Shown here piece after piece: positions 34,591-49,289 of a stretch of 64,000 bases of DNA. The position numbers and the translations under genes were made by a program. How positions within the stretch are numbered: the first letter of the stretch is position 1; each line of letters opens with the position of its first letter. Under the pieces are notes generated by a model. The model saw only the letters and a program-made list of their open reading frames with translations, ran no database searches and was not told where the DNA came from. The DNA is from Symsagittifera roscoffensis (Eukaryota > Xenacoelomorpha > Acoela > Convolutidae): positions 37,896,759 to 37,960,758 of the forward strand of contig NC_087063.1 of assembly GCF_963678635.1 (NCBI RefSeq), in the 5' to 3' direction.

Positions 34591-37500
34591 GACGACACAT
34601 GATAACTAATATGGTCGTCTGGAAGAACTCAGTTTTATTTGATAATGTACACCTACCAAGCTAGCGTTGAAACCCCGAGCAAAATTTAGCTGGAGTGTTT
34701 TTAACTTACTGAAACTTGTCGATATAAAACCGGTAGTCTTCGGATTGTTTTCGTCGTGATAATGGAACGAATGGGGTTCTCTACACGTTTAAACTTATCA
34801 GACGCGGCTAGAATTGCTCGTTACCGTACATAAACTAGATAATAACACTCTCACAAGAATTTGGTTTTTATAATAGTTCACTTTTTATAAAGGCTGTTGT
34901 TTTTCCGAAGGACAGCTTTTTTCATTTTTCACGACACATGACAAACAATATGGGCGTATGGAAGAGCTCAGTTTTATTCGATAATGTAAATCTACCAAGC
35001 TAGCGTTGAAGCCGCGAGCAAAATTTTGTTGGAGTGTTTTAAACTTACTGAAACTTGTCGATATAAAATCGGTAGTTTTCGGATTGTTTTGGTCGTGATA
35101 ATGGAACGAATGGGGTTCTCTACACGTTGAAAATTATCAGACGCGGCTAGAATTGCTCGTTACCGTACATAAACTGATTAATAAATTCTCACAAGAATTT
35201 GGTTTTTATAATAATTCACTTTTTAAAAAGATTGTTGTTTTTACCTTGGATAGATGCTACACATTTTTGAAGGACAACTTTTTTCATTTTTGACGACACG
35301 TGACAACTAATATGGTCGTCTGGGAGAGCTCAGTTTTATTTGATAATGTAAACCTACCAAGCTAGCGTTGAAACCCCGAGCAAAATTTTGCTGGAGTGTT
35401 TTAAACTTACTGAAACTTGTCGATATAAAATCGGTTGTTTTTGGATTGTTTTCGTCGTGATAATGGTACGAATTGGGTTCTCTACACGTTGAAACTTATC
35501 AGACGCGGCTAAAATTGCTCGTTACCGTACATAAACTGAATAATAAACTCTCACAAGAAATTGGTTTTTATAATAATTCACTTTTTAAAAACATTGTTGT
35601 TTTTACCTTGGATAGATGCTACACATTTTTGAAGGACAACTTTTTTCATTTTTGACGACACATGATAACTAATATGATCGTCTGGAAGAACTCAGTTTTA
35701 TCCGATAATGTAAACCTACCAAGCTAGCGTCGAAACCCCGAGCAAAATTTAGCTGGAGTGTTTTAAACTTACTGAAACTTGTCGATATAAAACCGGTAGT
35801 CTTCGGATTGTTTTCGTCGTGATAATGGAACGAATGGGATTCTCTACACGTTGAAACTTATCAGACGCGGCTAGAATTTCTCGTTACCGTACATAAACTG
35901 AATAATAAACTCTCACAAGAAATTGGTTTTCATAATAATTAACTTTTTAAAAACATTGTTGTTTTTACCTTGGATAGATGCTACACATTTTTGAAGGACA
36001 ACTTTTTTCATTTTTGACGACACATGATAACTAATATGATCGTCTGGAAGAACTCAGTTTTATCCGATAATGTAAACCTACCAAGCTAGCGTCGAAACCC
36101 CGAGCAAAATTTAGCTGGAGTGTTTTAAACTTACTGAGACTTGTCGATATAAAACCGGTAGTCTTCGGATTGTTTTCGTCGTGATAATGGAACGAATGGG
36201 ATTCTCTACACGTTGAAACTTATCAGACGCGGCTAGAATTGCTCGTTACCGTACATAAACTGAATAATAAACTCTCACAAGAAATTGGTTTTTATAATAA
36301 TTCACTTTTTAAAAACATTGTTGTTTTTAACTTGGATAGATGCTACACATTTTTGAAGGACAACTTTTTTCATTTTTGACGACACATGATAACTAATATG
36401 ATCCTCTGGAAGAACTCAGTTTTATCCGATAATGTAAACCTACCAAGCTAGCGTCGAAACCCCGAGCAAAATTTAGCTGGAGTGTTTTAAACTTACTGAA
36501 ACTTGTCGATATAAAACCGGTAGTCTTCGGATTGTTTTCGTCGTGATAATGGAACGAATGGGATTCTCTACACAATGAAAATTATCAAACGCGGCTATAA
36601 TTGCTCGTTACCGTACATAAACTAGATAATAACACTACCACAAGAATTTGGCTTTTATAATAGTTCACTTTTTAAAAAGATTGTTGTTTTTCCCTTGGAT
36701 AGATGCTAGACGTTTTTGAAGGACAATTTTTTTTCATTTCTGACGACACATGACAACTAATATGGGCGTCTGAAAGAGCTCAGTGTTATTTGATAATGTA
36801 AACCTAACAAGCTAGCGTTGAAGCCGCGAGCAAAATTTTGCTGGAGTGTTTTAAACTTACTAAAACTTGCCGATATAAAATCGGTAGTTTTCGGATTGTT
36901 TTCGTCGTGATAATGGAACGGATTGGGTTCTCTACACGTTGAAACTCATCAGACGCGACTAGAATTGCTTGCTAGTGTACATAAACTAGATAAAAACACT
37001 CTCACAAGAATTTGGTTTTTTGTAATAGTTCACTTTTCAAAAAGATAGTTGTTTTTCCCTTGGATAGATGCTACACATTTTCGAAGGACAACTTTTTTCA
37101 TTTTTGACGACACATGACAACTAATATGGGCATCTGAAAGAGCTCACTGTTATTCGATAATGTAATCCTACCAAGCTAGCGTTGAAGCCGCGAGCAAATT
37201 TTTGCTAGAGTGTTTTAAACTTACTGAAACTTGTCGATATAAAATCGGTAGTTTTCGGATTGTTTTGGTCGTGATAATGGAACAAATCGGGTTCTCTACA
37301 CGTTGAAAATTATCAGACGCGGCTAGAATTGCTCGTTACCGTACATAAACTGAATAATAAACTCTCACAAGAATTTGGTTTTTATAATAATTCACTTTTT
37401 AAAGTGATTGTTGTTTTTACCTTGGATAGATGCTACACATTTTTGAAGGACAACTTTTTTTTCATTTTTGACGACACATGACAACTAATATGGTCGTCTG

Positions 37501-39400
37501 GAAGAACTCAGTTTTATTTGATAATGTAAACCTACCAAGCTAGCGTTGAAACCCCGAGCAAAATTTTGCTGGAGTGTTTTAAACTTACTGAAACTTGTCG
37601 ATTTAAAATTGGTTGTTTTTGGATTGTTTTCGTCGTGATAATGGAACGAATTGGGTTCTCTACACGTTGAAACTTATCAGACGCGGCTAGAATTGCTCGT
37701 TACCGTACATAAATTGAATAATATACTCTCACAAGAATTTGGTTTTTATAATAATTCACTTTTTAAAAACATTGTTGTTTTTACCTTGGATAGATGCTAC
37801 ACATTTTTGAAGGACAACTTTTTTCATTTTGACGACACATGATAACTAATATGGTCGTCTGGAAGAACTCAGTTTTATTTGATAATGTAAACCTACCAAG
37901 CTAGCGTTGAAACCCCGAGCAAAATTTAGCTGGAGTGTTTTTAACTTACTGAAACTTGTCGATATAAAACCGGTAGTCTTCGGATTGTTTTCGTCGTGAT
38001 AATGGAACGAATGGGGTTCTCTACACGTTGAAACTTATCAGACGCGGCTAGAATTGCTCGTTACCGTACATAAACTAGATAATAACACTCTCACAAGAAT
38101 TTGGTTTTTATAATAGTTCACTTTTTATAAAGGCTGTTGTTTTTCCGAAGGACAGCTTTTTTCATTTTTCACGACACATGACAAACAATATGGGCGTATG
38201 GAAGAGCTCAGTTTTATTCGATAATGTAAATCTACCAAGCTAGCGTTGAAGCCGCGAGCAAAATTTTGCTGGAGTGTTTTAAACTTACTGAAACTTGTCG
38301 ATATAAAATCGGTAGTTTTCGGATTGTTTTGGTCGTGATAATGGAACGAATGGGGTTCTCTACACGTTGAAAAATATCAGACGCGGCTAGAATTGCTCGT
38401 TACCGTACATAAACTGATAAATAAACTCTCACAAGAATTTGGTTTTTATAATAATTCACTTTTTAAAAAGATTGTTGTTTTTACCTTGGATAGATGCTAC
38501 ACATTTTTGAAGGACAACTTTTTTCATTTTTGACGACACGTGACAACTAATATGGTCGTCTGGGAGAACTCAGTTTTGTTTGATAATGTAAACCTACCAA
38601 GCTAGCGTTGAAACCCCGAGCAAAATTTTGCTGGAGTGTTTTAAACTTACTGAAACTTGTCGATATAAAATCGGTTGTTTTTGGATTGTTTTCGTCGTGA
38701 TAATGGTACGAATTGGGTTCTCTACACGTTGAAACTTATCACACGCGGCTAAAATTGCTCGTTACCGTACATAAACTGAATAATAAACTCTCACAAGAAA
38801 TTGGTTTTTATAATAATTCACTTTTTAAAAACATTGTTGTTTTTACCTTGGATAGATGCTACACATTTTTGAAGGACAACTTTTTTCATTTTTGACGACA
38901 CATGATAACTAATATGATCGTCTGGAAGAACTCAGTTTTATCCGATAATGTAAACCTACCAAGCTAGCGTCGAAACCCCGAGCAAAATTTAGCTGGAGTG
39001 TTTTAAACTTACTGAAACTTGTCGATATAAAACCGGTAGTCTTCGGATTGTTTTCGTCGTGATAATGGAACGAATGGGATTCTCTACACGTTGAAACTTA
39101 TCAGACGCGGCTAGAATTGCTCGTTACCGTACATAAACTGAATAATAAACTCTCACAAGAAATTGGTTTTCATAATAATTAACTTTTTAAAAACATTGTT
39201 GTTTTTACCTTGGATAGATGCTACACATTTTTGAAGGACAAATTTTTTCATTTTTGACGACACATGATAACTAATATGGTCGTCTGGAAGAACTCAGTTT
39301 TATCTGATAATGTAAACCTACCAAGCTAGCGTCGAAACCCCGAGCAAAATTTAGCTGGAGTGTTTTAAACTTACTGAAACTTGTCGAAATAAAATCGGTA
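33340..39400 (+). repeat. Second tandem duplication of 9 monomers (3,240 bp per copy), overlapping the first
   Basis: Markers 3,240 bp apart include aggctgttgtttttccgaag (about 34,892 and 38,132), the caaacgcggctataattgc monomer (about 33,350 and 36,587) and the monomers at 35,473 and 38,713. The first 1,250 bp (33,340-34,590) also belong to the 3,268-bp block, so that segment exists three times (about 30,075, 33,340 and 36,580). Within it, a monomer with gcgtcgaaaccccgagcaaa is repeated at about 35,728, 36,090 and 36,450, a single-monomer amplification. Confidence 0.88.
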
Positions 39401-40559
39401 GTTTTTGGACTGTTTTCGTCGTCATAATGGATCGAATTGGGTTCTCTACACTTTGAAACTTATCAGACGCGGCTAGAATTGCTCGTTACCGTACATAAAC
39501 TGAATAATAAACTCTCACAAGAAATTGGTTTTCATAATAATTAACTTTTTAAAAACATTGTTGTTTTTACCTTGGATAGATGCTACACATTTTTGAAGGA
39601 CAAATTTTTTCATTTTTGACGACACATGATAACTAATATGGTCGTCTGGAAGAACTCAGTTTTATCTGATAATGTAAACCTACCAAGCTAGCGTCGAAAC
39701 CCCGAGCAAAATTTAGCTGGAGTGTTTTAAACTTACTGAAACTTGTCGATATAAAACCGGTAGTCTTCGGATTGTTTTCGTCGTGATAATGGAACGAATG
39801 GGATTCTCTACACGTTGAAACTTATCAGACGCGGCTACAATTGCTTGTTACCGTACATAAAATAGATAATAACACTCTCACAAGAATTTGGTTTTTATAA
39901 TAGTTCATTTTTTAGAAAGATTGTTGTTTTTACCTTGGATAGATGCTACACATTTTCGAAGGACAACTTTTTTCATTTTTGACGACACATGACAACTAAT
40001 ATGGGCGTCTGGAAGAGCTCAGTGTTGTTTGATAATGTAAACCTACCAAGCTAGCGTTGAAGCCGCGAGCAAAATTTTGCTGGAGTGTTTTAAACTTACT
40101 GAAACTTGTCGAAATAAAATCGGTAGTTTTTGGACTGTTTTCGTCGTCATAATGGATCGAATTGGGTTCTCTACACTTTGAAACTTATCAGACGCGGCTA
40201 GAATTGCTTGTTACCGTACATAAACTAGATAATAACACTCTCACAAGAATTTTGTTATTATAATAGTTCACTTTTTAAAAAGATTGTTGTTTTTACCTTG
40301 GATAGATGCTACACATTTTTGAAGGACAATTTTTTTCATTTTTGACGACACATGACAACTAATATGGGCGCCTGGAAAAACTCAGTAATATTTGATAATG
40401 TAAACCTACCAAGCTAGCGTTGAAGCTGCGAGCAAGATTTAGCTGGAGTGTTTTAAACTTACTAAAACTTGTCGATATAAAATCGGTAGTCTTCGGATTG
40501 TTTTCGTCGTGATAATGGAACGAATGGGGTTCTCTACACGTTGAAACTTATCAGACGCG

Positions 40560-43500
40560 GCTAGAATTTTCTCCTTACCGTACATAAACTATATAATAAC
40601 ACTCTCACAAGAATTTGGTTTTTTAAATAGTTCACTTTTAAAAAGATTGTTGTTTGTCCCTTGGATAGATGCTACACATTTTTGAAGGTTAATTTTTTTT
40701 TTCATTTTTTACGACATAAGACAGATAATATGGGCATCTGGAAAATCTCAATGTTTTTTGATAATGTAAACCTACCAAGCAAGCTAGCGTTGAAGCCGCG
40801 AGCAAAATTTTGCTGGAATGTTTTAAACTTACTGAAACTTGTCGATATAAAATCGGTAGTTTTCGGATTGTTTTCGTCGTGATAATGGAACGAATGAGGT
40901 TCTCTACACGTTGAAACTTATCAGACGCGGCTAAAACTACTCGTTACCGTACATAAACTAGATAATAACACTCTCACAAGAATTTGGTTTTTATAATAGT
41001 TCACTTTTTAAAAAGATTGTTGTTTTTCCTTGGGATAGATGCTACACATTTTCGAAGGACAAATTTTTTCCTTTTTGGCGACACATGACAACTAATATGG
41101 ACGTCTGGAAAAGCTCAATGTTAATCGATGTTGTAAACCTTCCAAGCTATCGTTGAAGCCGCGAGCAAAATTTTGCTGGACTGTTTTAAACGTACTGAAA
41201 CTTGTCGATATAAAATCGGTAGTTTTCGGATTGTTTTCGTCGTGATAATGGAACGAATGGTGTTCTCTACACGTTGAAACCTATCAGACGCTGCTAGAAT
41301 TGCTGGTTACCGTACAAAAACTAGATAATAACACTCTCACAAAAATTTGGTTTTTATAATAGTTCACTTTTTAAAAAGATTGTTGTTTTTCCCTTGGATA
41401 GATGCTACACATTTTCGAGGGACAACTTTTTTCAATTTTGACGACACATGACAACTAATATGGGCGCCTGGAAGAGTTCAGTGTTATTTGATAATGTAAA
41501 CCTACCAAGCTAGCGTTGAAGCCGCGAGCAAAACTTTGCTGGAGTGTTTTAAACTTACTGAAACTTGTCGATTTAAAATCGGTAGTTTTCGGATTGTTTT
41601 CGTCGTGATAATGGAACGAATGGGGTTCTCTACACGTTGAAACTTATCAGACGCGGCTAGAATTGCTCCTTACCGTACATAAACTATATAATAACACTCT
41701 CACAAGAATTTGGTTTTTAAAATAGTTCACTTTTAAAAAGATTGTTGTTTTTCCCTTGGATAGATGCTACACATTTTTGAAGGTTAATTTTTTTTTTCAT
41801 TTTTTACGACATAAGACAGATAATATGGGCATCTGGAAAATCTCAATGTTTTTTGATAATGTAAACCTACCAAGCAAGCTAGCGTTGAAGCCGCGAGCAA
41901 AATTTTGCTGGAATGTTTTAAACTTACTGAAACTTGTCGATATAAAATCGGTAGTCTTCGGATTGTTTTCGTCGTGATAATGGAACGAATGGGGTTCTCT
42001 ACACGTTGAAACTTATCAGACGCGGCTAGAATTGCTCCTTACCGTACATAAACTATATAATAACACTCTCACAAGAATTTGGTTTTTAAAATAGTTCACT
42101 TTTAAAAAGATTGTTGTTTTTCCCTTGGATAGATGCTACACATTTTTGAAGGTTAATTTTTTTTTCATTTTTTACGACATAAGACAGATAATATGGGCAT
42201 CTGGAAAATCTCAATGTTTTTTGATAATGTAAACCTACCAAGCAAGCTAGCGTTGAAGCCGCGAGCAAAATTTTGCTGGAATGTTTTAAACTTACTGAAA
42301 CTTGTCGATATAAAATCGGTAGTTTTCGGATTGTTTTCGTCGTGATAATGGAACGAATGAGGTTCTCTACACGTTGAAACTTATCAGACGCGGCTAAAAC
42401 TACTCGTTACCGTACATAAACTAGATAATAACACTCTCACAAGAATTTGGTTTTTATAGTAGTTCACTTTTTAAAAAGATTGTTGTTTTTCCTTGGGATA
42501 GATGCTACACATTTTCGAAGGACAAATTTTTTCCTTTTTGGCGACACATGACAACTAATATGGACGTCTGGAAAAGCTCAATGTTAATCGATGTTGTAAA
42601 CCTACCAAGCTATCGTTGAAGCCGCGAGCAAAATTTTGCTGGACTGTTTTAAACGTACTGAAACTTGTCGATATAAAATCGGTAGTTTTCGGATTGTTTT
42701 CGTCGTGATAATGGAACGAATTGGGTTCTCTACACGTTGAAACCTATCAGACGCGGCTAGAATTGCTCCTTACCGTACATAAACTATATAATAACACTCT
42801 CACAAGAATTTGGTTTTTAAAATAGTTCACTTTTAAAAAGATTGTTGTTTTTCCCTTGGATAGATGCTACACATTTTTGAAGGTTAATTTTTTTTTTCAT
42901 TTTTTACGACATAAGACAGATAATATGGGCATCTGGAAAATCTCAATGTTTTTTGATAATGTAAACCTACCAAGCAAGCTAGCGTTGAAGCCGCGAGCAA
43001 AATTTTGCTGGAATGTTTTAAACCTACTGAAACTTGTCGATATAAAATCGGTAGTCTTCGGATTGTTTTCGTCGTGATAATGGAACGAATGGGGTTCTCT
43101 ACACGTTGAAACTTATCAGACGCGGCTAGAATTGCTCCTTACCGTACATAAACTATATAATAACACTCTCACAAGAATTTGGTTTTTAAAATAGTTCACT
43201 TTTAAAAAGATTGTTGTTTTTCCCTTGGATAGATGCTACACATTTTTGAAGGTTAATTTTTTTTTCATTTTTTACGACATAAGACAGATAATATGGGCAT
43301 CTGGAAAATCTCAATGTTTTTTGATAATGTAAACCTACCAAGCAAGCTAGCGTTGAAGCCGCGAGCAAAATTTTGCTGGAATGTTTTAAACTTACTGAAA
43401 CTTGTCGATATAAAATCGGTAGTTTTCGGATTGTTTTCGTCGTGATAATGGAACGAATGAGGTTCTCTACACGTTGAAACTTATCAGACGCGGCTAAAAC

Positions 43501-43860
43501 TACTCGTTAACGTACATAAACTAGATAATAACACTCTCACAAGAATTTGGTTTTTATAATAGTTCACTTTTTAAAAAGATTGTTGTTTTTCCTTGGGATA
43601 GATGCTACACATTTTCGAAGGACAAATTTTTTCCTTTTTGGCGACACATGACAACTAATATGGACGTCTGGAAAAGCTCAATGTTAATCGATGTTGTAAA
43701 CCTACCAAGCTATCGTTGAAGCCGCGAGCAAAATTTTGCTGGACTGTTTTAAACGTACTGAAACTTGTCGATATAAAATCGGTAGTTTTCGGATTGTTTT
43801 CGTCGTGATAATGGAACGAATTGGGTTCTCTACACGTTGAAACCTATCAGACGCGGCTAG
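40560..43860 (+). repeat. Higher-order repeat, 3 monomers (1,095-1,100 bp), with partial extra monomers
   Basis: The variant gaaggttaatttttttt occurs at about 40,684, 41,779 and 42,879, spaced 1,095 and 1,100 bp, and again at 42,148 and 43,248, themselves 1,100 apart. The variants cggctaaaactactcgtta and ccttgggatagatgc recur in the same frame. The unit is a composite of a long-form monomer (aagcaagctagcg) and two ordinary ones. Confidence 0.88.
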
Positions 43861-45844
43861 AATTGCTGGTTACCGTACAAAAACTAGATAATAACACTCT
43901 CACAAGAATTTGGTTTTTATAATAGTTCACTTTTTAAAAAGATTGTTGTTTTTCCCTTGGATAGATGCTACACATTTATTTTCGAGGGACAACTTTTTCA
44001 TTTTTGACGACACATGACAACTAATATGGGCGCCTGGAAGAGTTCAGTGTTATTTGATAATGTAAACCTACCAAGCTAGCGTTGAAGCCGCGAGCAAAAC
44101 TTTGCTGGAGTGTTTTAAACTTACTGAAACTTGTCGATTTAAAATCGGTAGTTTTCGGATTGTTTTCGTCGTGATAATGGAACGAATGGTGTTCTCTACA
44201 CGTTGAAACCTATCAGACGCGGCTAGAATTGCTGGTTACCGTACAAAAACTAGATAATAACACTCTCACAAGAATTTGGTTTTTATAATAGTTCACTTTT
44301 TAAAAAGATTGTTGTTTTTCCCTTGGATAGATGCTACACATTTTCGAGGGACAACTTTTTCATTTTTGACGACACATGACAACTAATATGGGCGCCTGGA
44401 AGAGTTCAGTGTTATTTGATAATGTAAACCTACCAAGCTAGCGTTGAAGCCGCGAGCAAAACTTTGCTGGAGTGTTTTAAACTTACTGAAACTTGTCGAT
44501 TTAAAATCGGTAGTTTTCGGATTGTTTTCGTCGTGATAATGGAACGAATGGTGTTCTCTACACGTTGAAATTTATCAGACGCGGCTAGAATTGCTGGTTA
44601 CCGTACAAAAACTAGATAATAACACTCTCACAAGAATTTGGTTTTTATGGTAGTTCTTTTTTCAAAAAGATTGTTGTTTTTCCCTTGGATAGATGCTACA
44701 CATTTTCGAAGGACAACTTTTTTCATTTTTGACGACACATGACAACTAATATGGGCGTCTCGAAGAGTTCAGTGTTATTTGATAATGTTAACCTACCAAG
44801 CTAGCGTTGAAGCCGCGAGCAAAACTTTGCTGGAGTGTTTTAAACTTACTGAAACTTGTCGATTTAAAATCGGTAGTTTTCGGATTGTTTTCGTCGTGAT
44901 AATGGAACGAATGGGGTTCTCTACACGTTGAAACTTATCAGACGCGGCTAGAATTGCTGGTTACCGTACATAAACTAGATAATAACACTCTCACGAGAAT
45001 TTGGTTTTTATAATAGTTCACTTTTAAAAAGATGTTGTTTTTTCCTTGGATAGATGCTACACATTTTCGAAGGACAACTTTTTTCTTTTTTTTTACGACA
45101 CAAGACAATTAATATGGGCATCTCGAAGAGCTCAATGTTATTTGATAATGTAAACCTACCAAGCAAGCTAGCGCTGAAGCCGCGAGCAAAAATTTGCTGG
45201 TGTGATTTAAACTTACTGAAACTGTCGATTTAAAATCGGTAGTTTTCGGATTGTTTTCGTCGTGATAATGGAACGAATGGGGTTCTCTACACGTTGAAAC
45301 TTATCAGACGCGGCTAGAATTGCTGGTTACCGTACAAAAACTAGATAATAACACTCTCACAAGAATTTGGTTTTTATAATAGTTCACTTTTTAAAAAGAT
45401 TGTTGTTTTTCCCTTGGATAGATGCTACACATTTTTGAAGGACAACTTTTTTCATTTTTGACGACACATGACAACTAATATGGGCGTCTGGAAGAACTCA
45501 GTGTTATTTGATAATGTAAACCTACCAAGCTAGCGTTGAAGCCGCGTGCAAAATTTTGCTGGAGTGTTTTAAACTTACTGAAACTTGTCGATATAAAATC
45601 GGTAGTTTTCGGATTGTTTTCGTCGTGATAATGGAACGAATGGGGTTCTCTACACTTTCAAACTTATCAGACGTGCTAGAATTGCTTGTTACCGTACATA
45701 AACTGAATAATAAACTCTCACAAGAATTTGGTTTTTATAATAGTTCACTTTTTAAAAAGATTGTTGTTTTTACCTTGGATAGATGCTACACATTTTTGAA
45801 GGACAACTTTTTTCTTTTTTGACGACACATGACAACTAATATGG

Positions 45845-47310
45845 GCGTCTGGAAGAACTCAGTATTATTTGATAATGTAAACCTACCAAGCTAGCGTTGA
45901 AGCCGCGAGCTAAATTTAGCTGGAGTGTTTTAAACATACTGAAACTTGTCGATATAAAATCTGTAGTTTTCGGATTGTTTTCGTCGTGATAATGGAACGA
46001 ATGGGGTTCTCTACACTTTCAAACTTATCAGACGCGGCTAGAATTTTTTGATACCGTACATAAACTAGATAATAACACTCTCGCGAGAATTTGGTTTTTA
46101 TAATAGTTCACTTTTAAAAAGATTGTTGTTTTTTCCTTGGATAGATTCTACACATTTTCGAAGGACAACTATTTTCTTTTTTTTACGACACAAGACAATT
46201 AATATGGGCATCTCGAAGAGCTCAATGTTATTTGATAATGTAAAACTACCAAGCAAGCTAGCGCTGAAGCCGCGAGCAAAAATTTGCTGGTGTGATTTAA
46301 ACTTACTGAAACTTGTCGATTTAAAATCGGTAGTTTTCGGATTGTTTTCGTCGTGATAATGGAACGAATGGGGTTCTCTACACGTTGAAACTTATCAGAC
46401 GCGGCTAGAATTGCTGGTTACCGTACAAAAACTAGATAATAACACTCTCACAAGAATTTGGTTTTTATAATAGTTCACTTTTTAAAAAGATTGTTGTTTT
46501 TCCCTTGGATAGATGCTACACATTTTCGAAGGACAACTTTTTTTCATTTTTGACGACACATGACAACTAATATGGGCGTCTGGAAGAGCTCAGTATTATT
46601 TGATAATGTAAACCTACCAAGCTAGCGTTGAAGCCGCGAGCTAAATTTAGCTGGAGTGTTTTAAACATACTGAAACTTGTCGATATAAAATCTGTAGTTT
46701 TCGGATTGTTTTCGTCGTGATAATGGAACGAATGGGGTTCTCTACACTTTCAAACTTATCAGACGCGGCTAGAATTTTTTGATACCGTACATAAACTAGA
46801 TAATAACACTCTCGCGAGAATTTGGTTTTTATAATAGTTCACTTTTAAAAAGATTGTTGTTTTTTCCTTGGATAGATTCTACACATTTTCGAAGGACAAC
46901 TATTTTCTTTTTTTTACGACACAAGACAATTAATATGGGCATCTCGAAGAGCTCAATGTTATTTGATAATGTAAAACTACCAAGCAAGCTAGCGCTGAAG
47001 CCGCGAGCAAAAATTTGCTGGTGTGATTTAAACTTACTGAAACTTGTCGATTTAAAATCGGTAGTTTTCGGATTGTTTTCGTCGTGATAATGGAACGAAT
47101 GGGGTTCTCTACACGTTGAAACTTATCAGACGCGGCTAGAATTGCTGGTTACCGTACAAAAACTAGATAATAACACTCTCACAAGAATTTGGTTTTTATA
47201 ATAGTTCACTTTTTAAAAAGATTGTTGTTTTTCCCTTGGATAGATGCTACACATTTTCGAAGGACAACTTTTTTTCATTTTTGACGACACATGACAACTA
47301 ATATGGGCGT
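45845..47310 (+). repeat. Dimeric tandem duplication (731 bp per copy)
   Basis: gagctaaatttagctgg at about 45,907 and 46,638, the tctcgcgagaatttgg variant at about 46,080 and 46,811, and ggatagattctacac at about 46,139 and 46,870 are all 731 bp apart. The two copies look identical over nearly their whole length. Confidence 0.9.
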
Positions 47311-49289
47311 CTGGAAGAGCTCAGTGTTATTTGATAATGTAAACCTACCAAGCTAGCGTTGAAGCCGCGAGCAAATTTTTGCTGGAGTGTTTTAAACTTA
47401 CTGAAACTTGTCGATTTAAAATCGGTAGTTTTCGGATTGTTTTCGTCGTGATAATGGAACGAATAGGGTTCTCTACACGTTGAAACTTATCAGACGCGGC
47501 TAGAATTGCTGGTTACCGTACAAAAACTAGATAATAACACTCTCACAAGAATTTGGTTTTTATAATAGTTCACTTTTTAAAAAGATTGTTGTTTTTCCCT
47601 TGGATAGATGCTACACATTTTCGAAGGACAACTTTTTTTCATTTTTGACGACTAATGACAACTAATATGGGCGTCTGGAAGAGCTCGTTGTTATTTGATA
47701 ATGTAAACCTACCAAGCTAGCGTTGAAGCCGCGAGCAAAATTTTGCTGGAGTGTTTTAAACTTACTGAAACTTGTCGATATAAAATCGGTAGTTTTCGGA
47801 TTGTTTTCGTCGTGATAATGGAACGAATGGGGTTCTCTACACTTTCAAACTTATCAGACGTGCTAGAATTGCTCGTTACCGTACATAAACTGAATAATAA
47901 ACTCTCACAAGAATTTGGTTTTTATAATAGTTCTTTTTTTAAAAAGATTGTTGTTTTTACCTTGTATAGATGCTACACATTTTTGAAGGACAACTTTTTT
48001 CTTTTTTGACGACACATGACAACTAATATGGGCGTCTGGAAGAACTCAGTATTATTTGATAATGTAAACCTACCAAGCTAGCGTTGAAACCGCGAGCAAA
48101 TTTTAGCTGGAGTGTTTTAAACTTACTGAAACTTGTCGATATAAAATCGGTAGTCTTCGGATTGTTTTCGTCGTGATAATGGAACGAATGGGATTCTCTA
48201 CACGTTGAAACTTATCAGACGCGGCTAGAATTGCTCGTTACCGTACATAAAATAGATAATAACACTCTCACAAGAATTTGGTTTTTATAATAGTTCATTT
48301 TTTAGAAAGATTGTTGTTTTTACCTTGGATAGATGCTACACATTTTCGAAGGACAACTTTTTTCATTTTTGACGACACATGACAACTAATATGGTCGTCT
48401 GGAAGCACTCAGTTTTATTTGATAATATAAACCTACCAAGCTAGCGTTGAAACCCCGAGCAAAATTTTGCTGGAGTGTTTTAAACTTACTGAAACTTGTC
48501 GATATAAAATCGGTAGTTTTCGGATTGTTTTCGTCGTGATAATGGAACGAATGGGGTTCTCTACACTTTCAAACTTATCAGACGTGCTAGAATTGCTCGT
48601 TACCGTACATAAACTGAATAATAAACTCTCACAAGAATTTGGTTTTTATAATAGTTCTTTTTTTAAAAAGATTGTTGTTTTTACCTTGGATAGATGCTAC
48701 ACATTTTTGAAGGACAACATTTTTTTCATTTTTGACGACACATGACAACTAATATGGGCGTCTGGAAGAGCTCAGTGTTTTTTGATAATGTAAACCTACC
48801 AAGCTAGCGTTGAAACCGCGAGCAAATTTTAGCTGGAGTGTTTTAAACTTACTGAAACTTGTCGATATCAAATCGGTAGTCTTCGGATTGTTTTCGTCGT
48901 GATAATGGAACGAATGGGATTCTCTACACGTTGAAACTTATCAGACGCGGCTAGAATTGCTCGTTACCGTACATAAAATAGATAATAACACTCTCACAAG
49001 AATTTAGTTTTTATAATAGTTCACTTTTTAAAAACATTGTTGTTTTTACCTTGGATAGATGCTACACATTTTTGAAGGACAACTTTTTTCATTTTTGACG
49101 ACACATGACAACTAATATGGGCGTCTGGAAGAGCTCAATGTTATTTGATAATGTAAACCTACCAAGCAAGCTAGCGCTGAAGCCGCGAGCAAAAATTTGC
49201 TGGTGTGATTTAAACTTACTGAAACTTGTCGATTTAAAATCGGTAGTTTTCGGATTGTTTTCGTCGTGATAATGGAACGAATGGGGTTC

